Origin: Candidatus Absconditabacterales bacterium
GTDB taxonomy: Bacteria; Patescibacteriota; Gracilibacteria; Absconditabacterales; Absconditicoccaceae
Reading direction: 5' to 3'
Length of the DNA: 41,311 bases
Assembly (NCBI GenBank): GCA_023228925.1
Contig: JALOAF010000007.1
Span: forward strand, 1 to 41,311
Position 1 is the stretch's first letter. Each line of letters opens with the position of its first letter. The notes below the pieces were generated by a model that was not told the DNA's origin, searched no databases, and worked only from the letters and a program-made list of their open reading frames with translations. This document shows, piece by piece, positions 29,738 through 41,161 of the stretch. Made by a program: the position numbers and the translations under genes.

Positions 29738-31402
29738 ATGATAAATACAAACACAAAAATAGATCAATTAAATTTAAGAGTTGATAATATAGATAAACAG
29801 TTATCAAATTTAAAAAGTGAAATATCTTCTTTAAATGAATCTTCAAAGTTAGATTATTTTCAGAAATTAGAAACTACAATATCTAAAACAAAAGAAGAAT
29901 TAGATAATTTGAAAAATGATCCGAATATATCACAAAATGATTTGGATAAGGTATTGAATATAGAAAAGAAATATAATACTTTGCTAGAAAATTTTCATTG
30001 AGAGCTTTCATCATTAGAAACTTCTATTCAAGTAGATAAAAATAAAAATAAGAATGAAGATGAGAATAAGCCTAATTGGCGAGAAAGAAATAAAAAAACA
30101 GTTTTGATTTGAGCTGGAACTTTGTGAGTTTGACTACTTATAAGACATTGGTGGAAAAAAAGAAAAGAAAAAAAAGAAAAAAATCAGACTTCAAATATAG
30201 ATACAAATAAAAATTCACTACCATGAACAAACATAAATATAAACAATGGTCAAGAAAAGAAAGCTCGATGGAAAAAAGCATTGTTACGATGATGATGAAT
30301 TTTATGATGAATAACTATATTAAATAATTGGACTTGGATAAAAGAAAAGTTATGATTTGGACTAAGTTTTGAAGACTCTTTATGAGCAGTTAAAGAAGAT
30401 TTAAATAAACTTTCAGAATTTAAGGTAAGATGAAATATAGGAAACTTAAGCTATGATGAATCAAGTTCAGAAATAAAATCATATTGATCGAATATATGAA
30501 CAAAAATTGATAAAAAGAAAAAAAGAATAGATTGATTAGATTTGAAGTTTTCAACATATCAAGAACTTATATTTGTGGCCAATTTTATTAATTATTTAAA
30601 GTATAATTATGCATGAAGATGAGCCAGTAATAGCCCTTTTTATTCAAAATCTAGAACTTGAGATCTGTATATTAAAGTATGAGCACACATTGATTGAAAG
30701 GAAAGAGAAGAAGAAGTAATCAGTGGAGGTCTTCGATGAACATTAAGAGAATATGCCCCTAGTTTAGACCCTAGCCTCACAAAAAGAATCTTTAGTTTTG
30801 GATTGGCAAATACAAATTGAAAAACTGCATTATTTAGCTATTTAAATAATCTTGATATACGAGAAAAATGAGAGGCCCCAGTACAAGATAATCCTGATAA
30901 TGATCCTCTAATCACAGAAGTTAACGATCTTCAAGAAGAAATACAAGATACAAGATTAGACTTAAATCATCAATTAACTAGATGAACTGTTGAGGCTATT
31001 AAAATTACAGATTCTGAGTATGAAATAAGGGCATGGTGATTTAAAGAAAAACTTATTTTAACTCCTGAGATAAAAATCAAATGAATGAACCTTTCTTTTC
31101 CAACAAGAAAAGAGGCCATAAGGACAGCAACATTGTTAAATAAAATGAAATATGAGTATTGATGAAAATGAAAAAACGCAAATCCTTTTTCAATGGAATA
31201 TGAGTATTTTCGTTGGTGATTATATGTTAATAGAAAATGAGAGAATATGTGAAAAAAGGCACGATGGAGAAAAATACGTGTTCTTGACGATGATACCTTA
31301 AAAGAATTATACCCAACCTTATATAAAAAATCAAATAGAGATATATTTTTGTCCTATTTAAATAACTTAAAAAGCGAAAACAACTTTAGATGATGGAAGT
31401 AA
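29738..31402 (+). CDS. Accessory cluster protein 2: coiled coil, membrane anchor, two repeat domains
   Basis: The 554-residue product starts with a coiled coil (about 1-95). A module at about 110-147 has PNWRERNKK, a glycine-rich hydrophobic helix (TVLIGAGTLGVGLLI) and a WWKKRKEKK stop. A second hydrophobic stretch lies near 180-195. Two copies of one domain follow. Copy A (about 264-378) starts RIDGLDLKF and ends LFSYLNNL; copy B (about 445-550) starts KIKGMNLSF and ends LSYLNNL. Between them are A/N/F-x-L-N-x-x-KY and YPxL-like motifs. The same domain ends the 1443-residue protein at 35125. The anchor module is near-identical in DNA to one in the 31795 gene. Very many TGA glycines are used. 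Function unknown. Confidence 0.8.
30066..30178 (+). repeat. 113-bp near-identical anchor-module repeat, copy 1
   Basis: Matches 32153-32265 with two visible differences, over the segment coding PNWRERNKK to WWKKRKEKKE. It is likely spread by recent gene conversion between the two cluster genes. Confidence 0.9.
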
Positions 31403-31616
31403 TTTTTTCTTAAATTAAAACCTTCCACTTGTATAGATATAATAATTAACACTTTATAAACTTACAAGAGAAACTAATCTACTTAACACTAAAGAAAGAA
31501 AATTAACAATGATTTACCTCACACAGAATAAGTCTAAATAAATGAAGTTGATGGATTAGTTTAAAAATCACATACGAAAATATTATAATTTTAATATACT
31601 CACAAAATTTTTATTT

Positions 31617-31662
31617 AAAAAACATATTCCAATAGAAATATTGATTTTTTGATATGTTTTTT
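31617..31662 (+). terminator. Probable terminator after accessory protein 2 gene
   Basis: Outer arms AAAAAACATAT and ATATGTTTTTT enclose an inner hairpin CAATA-GAAA-TATTG. The position, about 215 bases beyond the stop, is rather distant. Confidence 0.6.
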
Positions 31663-31730
31663 ATTTATACCAAACAATGTTAGTTTAAACATAAATGTCA
31701 AGTAAAAGGGGTCGTTTTAGTCTATATTTT

Positions 31731-31759
31731 TTGTTTTATAAACCAGTTTTGAATAATAT
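31731..31759 (+). promoter_or_regulatory. Putative promoter of the 31795 gene
   Basis: TTGTTT (31731-31736), 17 bases, TAATAT (31754-31759). The -10 ends 35 bases before ATG 31795, the usual distance here. It lacks the shared 27-bp box. Confidence 0.5.
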
Positions 31760-31794
31760 TGATTAAGAAAAATTTTAAAAACTAATATCATATT

Positions 31795-34700
31795 ATGCCT
31801 ATGACTATTGAACAAATTAAAGAACAAATTGATAATACAAAAACTCAGATTAAAGAATCTAAAGATCTTTCTCCAGAAGAAAAAATGCACAAGGCTAGAG
31901 ACCTAGAGTTACTAATGACCGATATAAAAAACGATTTAAATAGTTTGCAGGGATCTACTACAGAAACAGACAAGCTTAAGGAAATTGAAGAGCTTGAAAA
32001 AGAATATAATAAATTACAAGATGATTTAAATGAATTTAAATGAGAATTGGATAGTATTCAAGATGACATAATAGATCAAACTTTGGAGGATTTAGAAAAT
32101 GATGTAGAAGCAGGCAACAATATGGATTCTGAAATTATTCCATCAGAAAATGATAAGCCTAATTGGCGAGAAAGAAATAAAAAAACAGTTTTGATTTGAG
32201 CTGGAACTTTGTGAGTTTGATTACTTATAAGACGTTGGTGGAAAAAAAGAAAAGAAAAAAAAGAATGAGGAACAACATGATCAAGTAGTTCAGAAAAAAA
32301 ACCATGGTATAAAAAATGGCGAGGTGTTTGACTTATAGGTGTTTGAGGTTTTTTATGAATAAAATGGTTAATAAATCATTTTAAAAAATGAGCAGATCCG
32401 TTTGATAAAACAGAAAAACAGTATAAATCATACTTGGATTTTGCTAAAGAAAATTCAGAAGATTACAGGCAATATGAACAATTATGATGAACTGTTAATA
32501 ATTTTTATAATAAAGCTCGAACTGTTGAGAGAGAAAGTTTTTGATTTGAAAATGACTTAGAGTTATGAGTTATTTGAGACAATTTAGAAAAAGAAAAATG
32601 ATATGAACACACAGACACTAACGGACTAGTACCCTATTGTTTAGATAATTACTATACTAATGTAAATGATATGTTGTCAGCATCAGGAGTTCGTAGGTAT
32701 TTAAGAGAAAAAAATATAGAATGATATATTGCAACTATAAAAGAACTTTGAGCAGATTGGTTTAATAAAATAATGGTACCATATTTAGCGACATTTGCAA
32801 ACTTTTCAACTTTTGGTATATTAGCAAAAGACAGCGCAGAAACAAAAATGAGCAAATTTTTTGAGAATATAAAAGATAATGCTGAAGACAGGAAGTTGCA
32901 GTTAGATTTGTTTTTTAGACAATATACAAAAATATTAACTTATATGGCAGATAAAAAAAATGCTATAGCTATACAATGTGCAACTCCAATTATACAAAAA
33001 GATTGATATAATTGAGAAGAACGACCATCAGATCCTGAAGAACAACAAGAACTTTTATTAGAGGCAATTAATGATAAAAAATGGGTTAGCGAAAAACTAA
33101 AATCAACACCTTATCAAGCATTTATTGGATCTAAGATATTATGAGCTTCAAAAGTTTTAGAAGAAAAAAATTTGTTAAATGAAGATGTTACTTTTGAATT
33201 ACAAAATATTATAGAAAATTTAGATCAAGAGAGTGAAGATATTTTATGATGACTGGAATCTAATGCATTATTTGATGCAGAAGCTAAAATGTCAGACTGA
33301 GGCACTCTAGATGAAAAAACAAAAAATGGCTTATCTGATATTTGTGATAATTTGGTAAAAGATATGTGAAGTGAAGAAGAAGGATGATGGATGTATGATA
33401 CATTTGAATATCTATTTGTGGCATTAGGGTTGGATGAAGCAGAAAAACAGACAATTCTAGAACAAAGTTGAATGAAAGATGCTTTTGATTTAATGAAAAC
33501 AAATATATGAGAATTAAAAAATGATATTCTTACTAATCCAACAAAAGAAAATATAGAAACCCTAAAAACATTAACTGGAGAATATTTAGCTATGAAAAAA
33601 GAATTGCATTTAGCAATTTATGCAATGCAAGAAGCAAAAGAAAATAAAGATTTCTTAGATCATCTTGCAGATATTGGTAATGCTATTTGAATATTTTTTA
33701 AAAAGTTTTTTGAATCAGTTAGAGATATCTTTCACTGAAAGTTTAGTGTGTGATGAACAATAAACTTCTTTATATGATGTACAGTAGTATGATGAGTGTT
33801 GCATATTTCTGGAAGAGTAGCCAAAAATACAATACTTATAAAAGCATGAAAGTGAATGAAAAATGTTTGATTAGCTCCTTATTCACTCATGAAAGCAGGT
33901 TTGTCTCGTACGGGTGCACTTAATGGTCGGGTAATGAGAAAATATATTACTCAATTAATGAAAGATGGAAACAATATTAAGGCAGAGAGGTTTTTGTCCA
34001 GATGAATTGCTAATGGAAACTTAAGTATAAGGCAAGCGGTGTTAGCAGGTAAAAAAGTATATCCTAATGCTATGATGGGTAGCGATGTTAACAAAATTTT
34101 TAATAGACTTGTTACTACAAATCTTTATATAGCTGAAAAAGATGTAAAACTTTTTGTAAAATATTATGAAAAAAACAGAAAATTTACAAGCAAATTATTC
34201 AAAGAAAAGACTTCAATGCACTTTATTTCAGATAATAGATTGCAAAAGATAACATTAAATGAAGGTATGTTTGAGCAGCTTAAAATATTAGATAAGAACC
34301 TAAAAAATATAAAAAATCCTCAAGCTAATAAATATTTTGATAGTATGTTGAAAAAAGTAAAAAATATAGACGATTTTAAATTTATGAATGGCTTAGCTAA
34401 AGATACTAAGTTTGTTTCAAAAATAGATTGATCTAACTTGAAAACACTTAAAAAATTAAGCTTTAGTGAGATAAGACAATTAAAAAGTAGTAGTGATTTT
34501 AGTGCTTTTAAAAACTGAACAAAAAATTTAGATGATATTTTAGCACCATTAAAAAAATCTAAAAATATTGTAAAAAATATAGCAGAAAGTAAAGCTTTAT
34601 CAAAAATTAAAAAGGGTGTAGGGCAGGTTGATAAAATACCTTCAGGGATTCAACAACAATTTAATAACATAATAGATGAAACAATAGAAAGTATAAGATC

Positions 34701-35097
34701 TGTCTCTAAAATAAATAAGAATTTTGCTAACATAAATATACAGAAATTAACAAACTTGAAAGCAAATAAAAATCTAACTAAGATAGATATGGAGTCTCTC
34801 ATTAAATTAAATAAACACTGATTTAAATGAACACAACTATCTGATCTTTTAACTATTTTAAAGTCTGAGACAAACATCAAATGAATTGGTAAACTATGAA
34901 CTCATCTTCAAGAGCTTTTACATGCATGAAAAATTGATGACTTTATTCAAGCACTATGAAAAAATAAAAAATTGATTAAAAATATAGATATAGGACCTAT
35001 AATTAAAGGAATGAAGAATCTTAAAAATGTGCTTAAAAATGCAGATAATATTAAAACACTGTTTAAGTCTATTTCTAAAATAGCAAAATTTTTGTAA
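31795..35097 (+). CDS. Accessory cluster protein 3: 1100-aa helical membrane protein
   Basis: The N-terminus (about 1-110) is a coiled coil beginning MPMTIEQIKEQIDNTKTQIK. At about 120-157 it carries the PNWRERNKK-helix-WWKKRKEKK anchor also found in the 29738 protein. A second hydrophobic helix (VGLIGVGGFLGIKWLI) lies near 180-196. A long helical region follows to about 640, then a hydrophobic glycine-rich stretch (INFFIGGTVVGGVLHISG, about 652-670). The last 400 residues are Lys/Asn/Leu-rich helices, many of an FSEIRQLKS or LKKLKNLK character, possibly a solenoid. No catalytic motif was recognised. Size and helix content recall tape-measure or toxin-delivery proteins, but no other phage gene is present. 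Confidence 0.85.
32153..32265 (+). repeat. 113-bp near-identical anchor-module repeat, copy 2
   Basis: Second copy of 30066-30178. The visible differences are an ACTACTT/ATTACTT change and an ACATTGG/ACGTTGG change (His to Arg). Confidence 0.9.
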
Positions 35098-35124
35098 AAA
35101 TTTACATATACTAATTATAACAAC

Positions 35125-38100
35125 ATGACACAGATTGAACAATATAAAAACAGAATATCTGAAAAATATATAGAAGACTTTAAAAAAGACTTAAGTTTTT
35201 TTGAAAAAATAATGCTTATGCCTATATCCAAAAAAATGGATGAAATTTTGAAATCTAATAAAAAAATAACAGTAGATAGTCTATGAGATTTAGAAGATTT
35301 GTGATTTTGGAGAAAAGTATTGTGAGTAAGATTTTGAAATAAAAGATTATTTGAAAAACTTTCTAGTAAGGTTTTTAATTTTTTAAAGGAAAAACAAGAA
35401 AAAATAATTCAAGCTGAATCTTCTGGAAGACTAGAAGAACTTCAATCTTTAGTTATAGAATGAAAATTAGATGATTTAGAAAAAAATATAGAAGAAAATA
35501 CTACAGATAATTCTACTAAATCTGATTCTAATTTAGATAAAAATGATGAGGCTATGATAGAAGAAGATGATAAAAATATTGATGTAGAAGATAAAAAATC
35601 GTCTTCTATAAATCCTAAGCTTGCAGGTGTAGGTACTTGAGTTCTCGGTGGAGCGGCATTTAATGCTTCAATGAAAAACCTAGAAAAAATGGCCTGAATA
35701 TCAAAAGTAAAAGAAGTTCCAAAGGGTTTTGAAGTAGCAAGAACTAAAAAACTAATGACAGATATTTATGGACAATTAAAAGGAAGAGTAAAGTCTCCCA
35801 AAATCAATACAGCTATGAAAAAATCTTATGAAAAATCAATAAAAGTTTTTGAAGAAGCCGCAGGTAGTTTAGATGCAAATACTGGTAAAGCTTTTCAAGA
35901 ACGACAAAGGTGGTCAAATAATATACCAGAAAAAGCTCTTAAATCCTTAAATGCAGATAGAGGGTTAATAAAATTACTAGATGATTTACCAGAAAAGGAG
36001 GCAAATAAATTTCTAAAGAAATCTGCAAAAGACATAAAAAAATTTTTAGATGGGAAAAAAATACGTGCCACAGATGAGGTGATTGATATGCTGAAATTAG
36101 CAAAAAATGCCGATGAACTAAAATCTATTAATCTTGTATTCAAAAATTCTACAAAATTAGCAAAGTTATCAAAGTGATTAAAATGAATATGAGCCATTAG
36201 CGTAATATTTCTTGGTGTAGATGTTTGGGTGTATTTTGAAACTATGAAAGAGGTTGATGCTATTAAAAAAATAAATGAAGTAAGAGGTGAAATGATGCAT
36301 GATAGGGCCAGAGCTCAGTTGTGAGTATGAATATCTGTGTTATTACTAGAAGCTGCTGTTGTTATATGAGCATGGGCTGCTGGTTGATCTCTAGCGTGAC
36401 CTGTATGATTAGCTGTTTGATTGATAATTTGAGCAGTATATTATTTTGCTTCAGAATTGATTGATGAACTTTATTATGATAAAAAAGATTTTTATTCACA
36501 AAATAGGTATGATTACATAAACCAAGAAAGAACAGTTATTAAACAGTCTATTATACAGTTGTTGGAGTCTGATCGTCGTTGAATGCATGAAAAAATGAAA
36601 GAAAGTATAAAAGCTGAGTCTATTAAAAAATGAAAAAAATTAAACACTATGGCAGAAGCACGAGAAGCTCTTATCTTTCAAGAAGAGACTTTAAGTGGGC
36701 ATTATTCAGAATTGCAACAATATTACTATAGTGGTCAGTCTGAAAAAGATTATGAAAATACACTTAAAAAATCCAATCCAGAACAATATAAAGTATATTT
36801 AGAAGAGAAGGAAAATATGGAAAATATAATAAAAGTTAGAATGGAGTACATAAAAAATTATATAGAAAAAGATAGCAATACTCCAGAATATAAATCTATG
36901 AAAGAAATGCTTTCTAAGTATCAATGAATTGAATATGTGGAAAATGTTTTAGCTGATTCTAAAGTTTACCACTATATAAAGTGAGAGCACGATGATGCAT
37001 ATATTGAAAATTATAAAGATTTAAGTGTAGAAGAGTACAAAAAATCATATTGAAAAAAACTAAAAGCTGACTATCCAGATAAATTTGATGTTTTTGAAAA
37101 ACTATCCATAGATAATCCAGTGCATTTTTATGAAATATGTTGGGGAGCAAAATTATCAAAATCTAGTATTTTAAGTGGTATTGAGAATAATGATTCTAAT
37201 GATTATTATAATCCATCAGAAAAAGAACAAATAGAAGCTAATTTAGATTTTATAGAAAAATATTTTGAGTATTGGTGATTGTGAAGATCTATGGAAAAAG
37301 AAATTTGAGTTTGAATGAGCAAGTCAGATAACGTTTTAGATTATTCATATATTGAAAAAGTTTTAATAAATCTGGAACATTTGTCAGAAAGACCATTATG
37401 GGATAGTGAATCTGCCATAGATTATTTTTCAAATATAGAAGTTTTTCAAGCTAGATTAGATGCTAATTATCAAGTATCTTCAGATACATGACAAAATATT
37501 TTATATTCTATGGCTAAAGAGTTTCATGGGTATTTATGAGATAACAAGCAGTTAGATATTCTTAATTTTTATAATGAGGGTGTTGCAAGTAATACATCAA
37601 TATATTATAAAGGTGGTTGGAAGACTAATATTGACCGAGCTATAGATGGTAGTTTTTCTCTTAGGGATATAGATGATAAAAATATGACAGCCCACCAAGT
37701 ATGTGAGATATTTGATAGAGCAGAGTTGACTTCTGCAGCTAAGGTAGCAGATCAAGAAATTAGAAAGGAGTATGATTCAAGAATTAAAAAAATTATAGAA
37801 AGAGAGATATGATATAGAGATCAAAAAGAAAACTATGAAAAAAAACTTATAAATTTTATAAAAACACAAAGTTCCAATAGAGAATGATATTTAGAAATAC
37901 CTTATGATTTGGTAATTGAATGTAAAAAAGCAAAAATATGAGATGTAGAAAACTATTTATTTAAGTTTGAAAAATGAGTGATTGTTGCTATGTCCACATG
38001 AGCATTTGTTGGTACTGGTTTAAATTTTGATAAAACTAAAGAAAAAGTAAAATATGAAGCTATTACACCTTTGCGTGAAGAGCTTACAGCAGAAGAAAAG

Positions 38101-39456
38101 AACATAATTGATAAAGTAAAAATGGCACATACTAGATTAGAAGATATTAGAATTTTAGAATCAAGTTGGGCTAAATTTATTAATAGTCATAAAGATGATT
38201 TATGAATACCAATAGAGTTGGAAAAAGAAATGTCCAACAAACGACATGAACGAGAAAAAATAGAAAGATCATTATTGTACATGTCACCTATATCTGCCAA
38301 ATCATATTTATCTTCTACTTGGGAGGAATATTATTCTTATTTTGAAGATAGTTATATATGAATTCTGGCTAGGGTTTCACAATTTAAAACATCTGATAAT
38401 TTATCAAATATAAATTACATGAATCAAGCATGGTCTTGGATAAACAGACCAATAGTTGAGATAGAAAACAATCAAGTAATAATTTCTGAGGATCTTAATT
38501 TGGAAAAGGATGAAAAGTTTTATTTATTAAAATATATTAAAGAAACAAAAGATGAAATTACAGGTAAAACAGCAGAACAACTGTTATTAGCAAATGAGGA
38601 TGATAATGAAAATGAGCTAACTGTTGAACACCTGAATGAAAAATGAAAACGAATGGCTAGGCAAATTTTAATAGCTGTATTGGAACAAGAGACAGTGGGT
38701 TTTGATAAAAATGGAAGAGCAAAGAACATTGGTTGTAATATAGATTTAGTTGATGAAACTGAGAGTTCTCTAAAAAAAATCGAAGACTGAACCTTTCAAT
38801 ATAATCTTAATTCTAATGTAAAAAAATCCTGGGCAATTATGGAAGATAGAATTAAGATGCACTTATGATATTCATCAAACATAGAAGTCCAAAACTCACT
38901 AATGGATTTAGAAGTTGATGATATACAAACTAAAACTCCAGAAATTAAAGAAGTTTCAGAATGAGAACAAGCTTCTCATGAGTCTATAAATGAGTTAACA
39001 CAAAAAATATTGAAAACTAAAGACGAAGTAGATCGAGCTGGAAAAAGGGGGACACCAAACTTTGTTCCTGATTATGATAATATAAAAGATAATTTAGTTC
39101 CAGGAGTATTTGAGAGTTGGTGACATTCAGTTGGCGTTAGTGTTACAGAAACAGATAGCAGATATTTAAAATGAATGAAATTTCAGAATTTTAAGATTGA
39201 TGGTTTAGATGTTAAATTTAATCTTGAAGAGTGATTGCGTATGGCTAATTTTATAAATTGGGTTAAGTATCAAATACCAAGGAATCCAGATTATCGTGGA
39301 AAATTTTACTATTGAACAGTTTGAGGGTATTTGAAAGTAGATAATTCTTTGCTCGATGATACAGTTATTTTATATAAAAGTACAGCAAAAGAGTCTTATC
39401 CAGATATGCTTAATTGAAATAAAGATAAAGTTTTAGCTTATTTAAATTCTCTATAA
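35125..39456 (+). CDS. Accessory cluster protein 4: 1443-aa helical membrane protein with C-terminal repeat domain
   Basis: It starts MTQIEQYKNRISEKYIEDF with a helical, acidic N-terminal part (to about 160). Hydrophobic segments lie near 165-185 (GVGTGVLGGAAF), 352-375 (GIGAISVIFLGVDVWVYF) and 395-445, the last a double-helix hairpin (GVGISVLLLEAAVVIGAWAA, then GPVGLAVGLIIGAVYYF). About 900 residues of helical, charged sequence follow, without recognised catalytic motifs. The final 90 residues (KIDGLDVKFN to VLAYLNSL) are a third copy of the domain found twice in the 29738 protein. The gene is 27 bases after its upstream neighbour and one base before its downstream one, so they form an operon. 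The helical hairpin could insert in a membrane. Confidence 0.85.
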
Positions 39457-39457
39457 A

Positions 39458-40333
39458 ATGATAGAAAATATTCAAGAGAAAGTACAAAATTATATAGAAA
39501 GTCAAAACAAAAAGTCTAATTTATCAGAAACACAAAATAGTTTAAAAGAGTTTTGATTAGATTTAAAAGTTTGAGAATGGTTGAAAAATGATAAAGATAT
39601 GCTAGATTATGCACAGCTTTTCTTAAAAGAAAAAATAGAAAACAAAAAAAGAACATTTAAAGAGGAGTTCAAAATTTGACTGCTAGAACTTAAATTACAA
39701 ATAAAATGTTCTTATTTTGCTGATTTTAAGGAGTTTTTAAAAGATTTAAAAGAATCAGAAAGTTCAACAAAACAAAAAGAGGATGCTACAGATTCAAAAC
39801 AAAAAGAATCTAAAGAACAAGGAATGAGAATAGACAATAAGTTTTTTAACACATCTATCTCAAAAATGAAATCTCATCCATATTACAAAAATTCTGCATC
39901 ATGAGTTACATGGTGTTCAGCCACAGCAAGATTTAATTCTGAAAGTTTTTGATTAAATTTGCCAAGATGAGATGCTTACAATGCATGAAAAGAACCATGA
40001 AAAGCGTGTCTTAAAACAATACCTAGTAATAAATTTGACAAAAAACCACAAAATTCTTGGAGTAATTTATCTTTATCAGATTTCAATGATCAAAAAGATG
40101 AAAAAATAAATTTTGCAGATATTTATACTAATTCCCAATCTGGATACTGACATAGAGTAGTTTGATTTAAAGACAATCTTGGGCAGTGGTATGTACTAGA
40201 TCCTTACACAAATGTAAATTGATTGAATGATAAACCAAAAAAACTAGAAGATTATATGTGAAAAAGACAAATCAAAAAAGTTCATTTCTACTACTCAGAC
40301 TGATATAATTTTGAAAACAAAAAATATGCATAA
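39458..40333 (+). CDS. Accessory cluster cysteine peptidase/amidase-like protein A
   Basis: The 291-residue product has an N-terminal helical module (about 30-100: FGLDLKVGEWL, YAQLFLKEKIENKKRTF, DFKEFLKDLKE) shared with the next gene, then a Lys/Glu/Ser linker. The C-terminal domain resembles a papain-like NlpC/P60 or CHAP fold. It has a nucleophile cysteine at the start of a helix in GVTWCSATARFN (Cys153), a histidine in SGYGHRVVGF (His232) and a polar third residue in WYVLDPY (Asp248). Such enzymes usually cut peptidoglycan peptides. There is no signal peptide, so export would need another route. Its start is one base after the previous stop, so the two may be translationally coupled. Confidence 0.7.
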
Positions 40334-40357
40334 TTTTTATATATTACTAATTTACTT

Positions 40358-41158
40358 ATGATAAATATAGAGCAAAAAATTATTGATTATAAAAAAGAAA
40401 AAGAAAGCATGTCATTGATTAACCAGGTCAATGAAACATTTTGAACAGATATAAAAAATCCTTTAAATGATAAAAAAGAAAATCCATTTGATAAATGGGC
40501 TGAGCTTTATTTAAAAGAAAAAAAAACTATTTGGCAAACTGCAAAAATGTCTTTTTTAGAATTAAGATTGTCTATTTTTGATAAAGATTTTAAAAGTTTT
40601 AAGGAAGAGCTGGATAATTTAAAAGAATGAATTATCAATAATTCTAATAATACAGACAGCCCTAATTCGCAACAAAAAACTGATTCTAAAGATACAAAAA
40701 CAGATTCTGATATTGAGCTTGATAATATACAAAAAAAAGTAGTTGACATAGCTAAAGAAAATACAGGAAAATCAAATGTAGCTGAAATTATAAATGATTC
40801 AAATAAGATTCACTGTCGATGATGGGCTGAGGCTATTTACAAAAAAGCATGATTATTGGAATGAGATAGAAAAATTATATATCAAGATTGAAAATATTAC
40901 TCATCAATATGAGAACAGTTATCAAACAACGACTTAATTAATATGATAAAGCCTGGAGATTGGATATATGTTCATAATTGAAATTCTATAGATCAAAACT
41001 GAGACCATAGTGTAATATTTTTATGACGAGAAAATAATGTTATTTGACAAGCAAATACTGCAAGTTATCCTTGAAGTGGAAATGAAGCTGTTATAAAAAC
41101 TTATGATTTGGCTACAAATCCAATAAGACATATATCTAGAGCAAGTTCTATAGCATAA
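40358..41158 (+). CDS. Accessory cluster cysteine peptidase-like protein B (NlpC/P60-CHAP type)
   Basis: The 266-residue product shares the N-terminal module of the preceding protein (FGTDIKNPL, WAELYLKEKKTIWQTAKMSF, DFKSFKEELDNLKE) and a Ser/Thr/Asp linker. The catalytic domain has IHCRGWAEAIYKKAGLLEG (Cys153), MIKPGDWIYVHNG and GDHSVIFLGR (His217), the order of NlpC/P60 and CHAP hydrolases. It probably cleaves peptidoglycan crosslinks. No signal peptide is visible. As the last gene of the operon it lies three bases from the convergent miaA stop, with no terminator in between. Confidence 0.8.
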
Positions 41159-41161
41159 TTT

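Larger units (their letters stand above)
31403..31794. other. Intergenic region dividing the accessory cluster
   Basis: No gene is seen in these 392 AT-rich bases. They hold a terminator-like hairpin (31617-31662) and a promoter candidate (31731-31759), suggesting that the cluster is transcribed as at least two units. Confidence 0.6.

Noticed and set aside
29013..41158. Prophage interpretation (tape measure plus endolysins)
   Set aside because: No terminase, portal, capsid, tail or integrase gene is seen; shared anchor and repeat modules and the shared promoter box favour a cellular system, though a remnant cannot be fully excluded.
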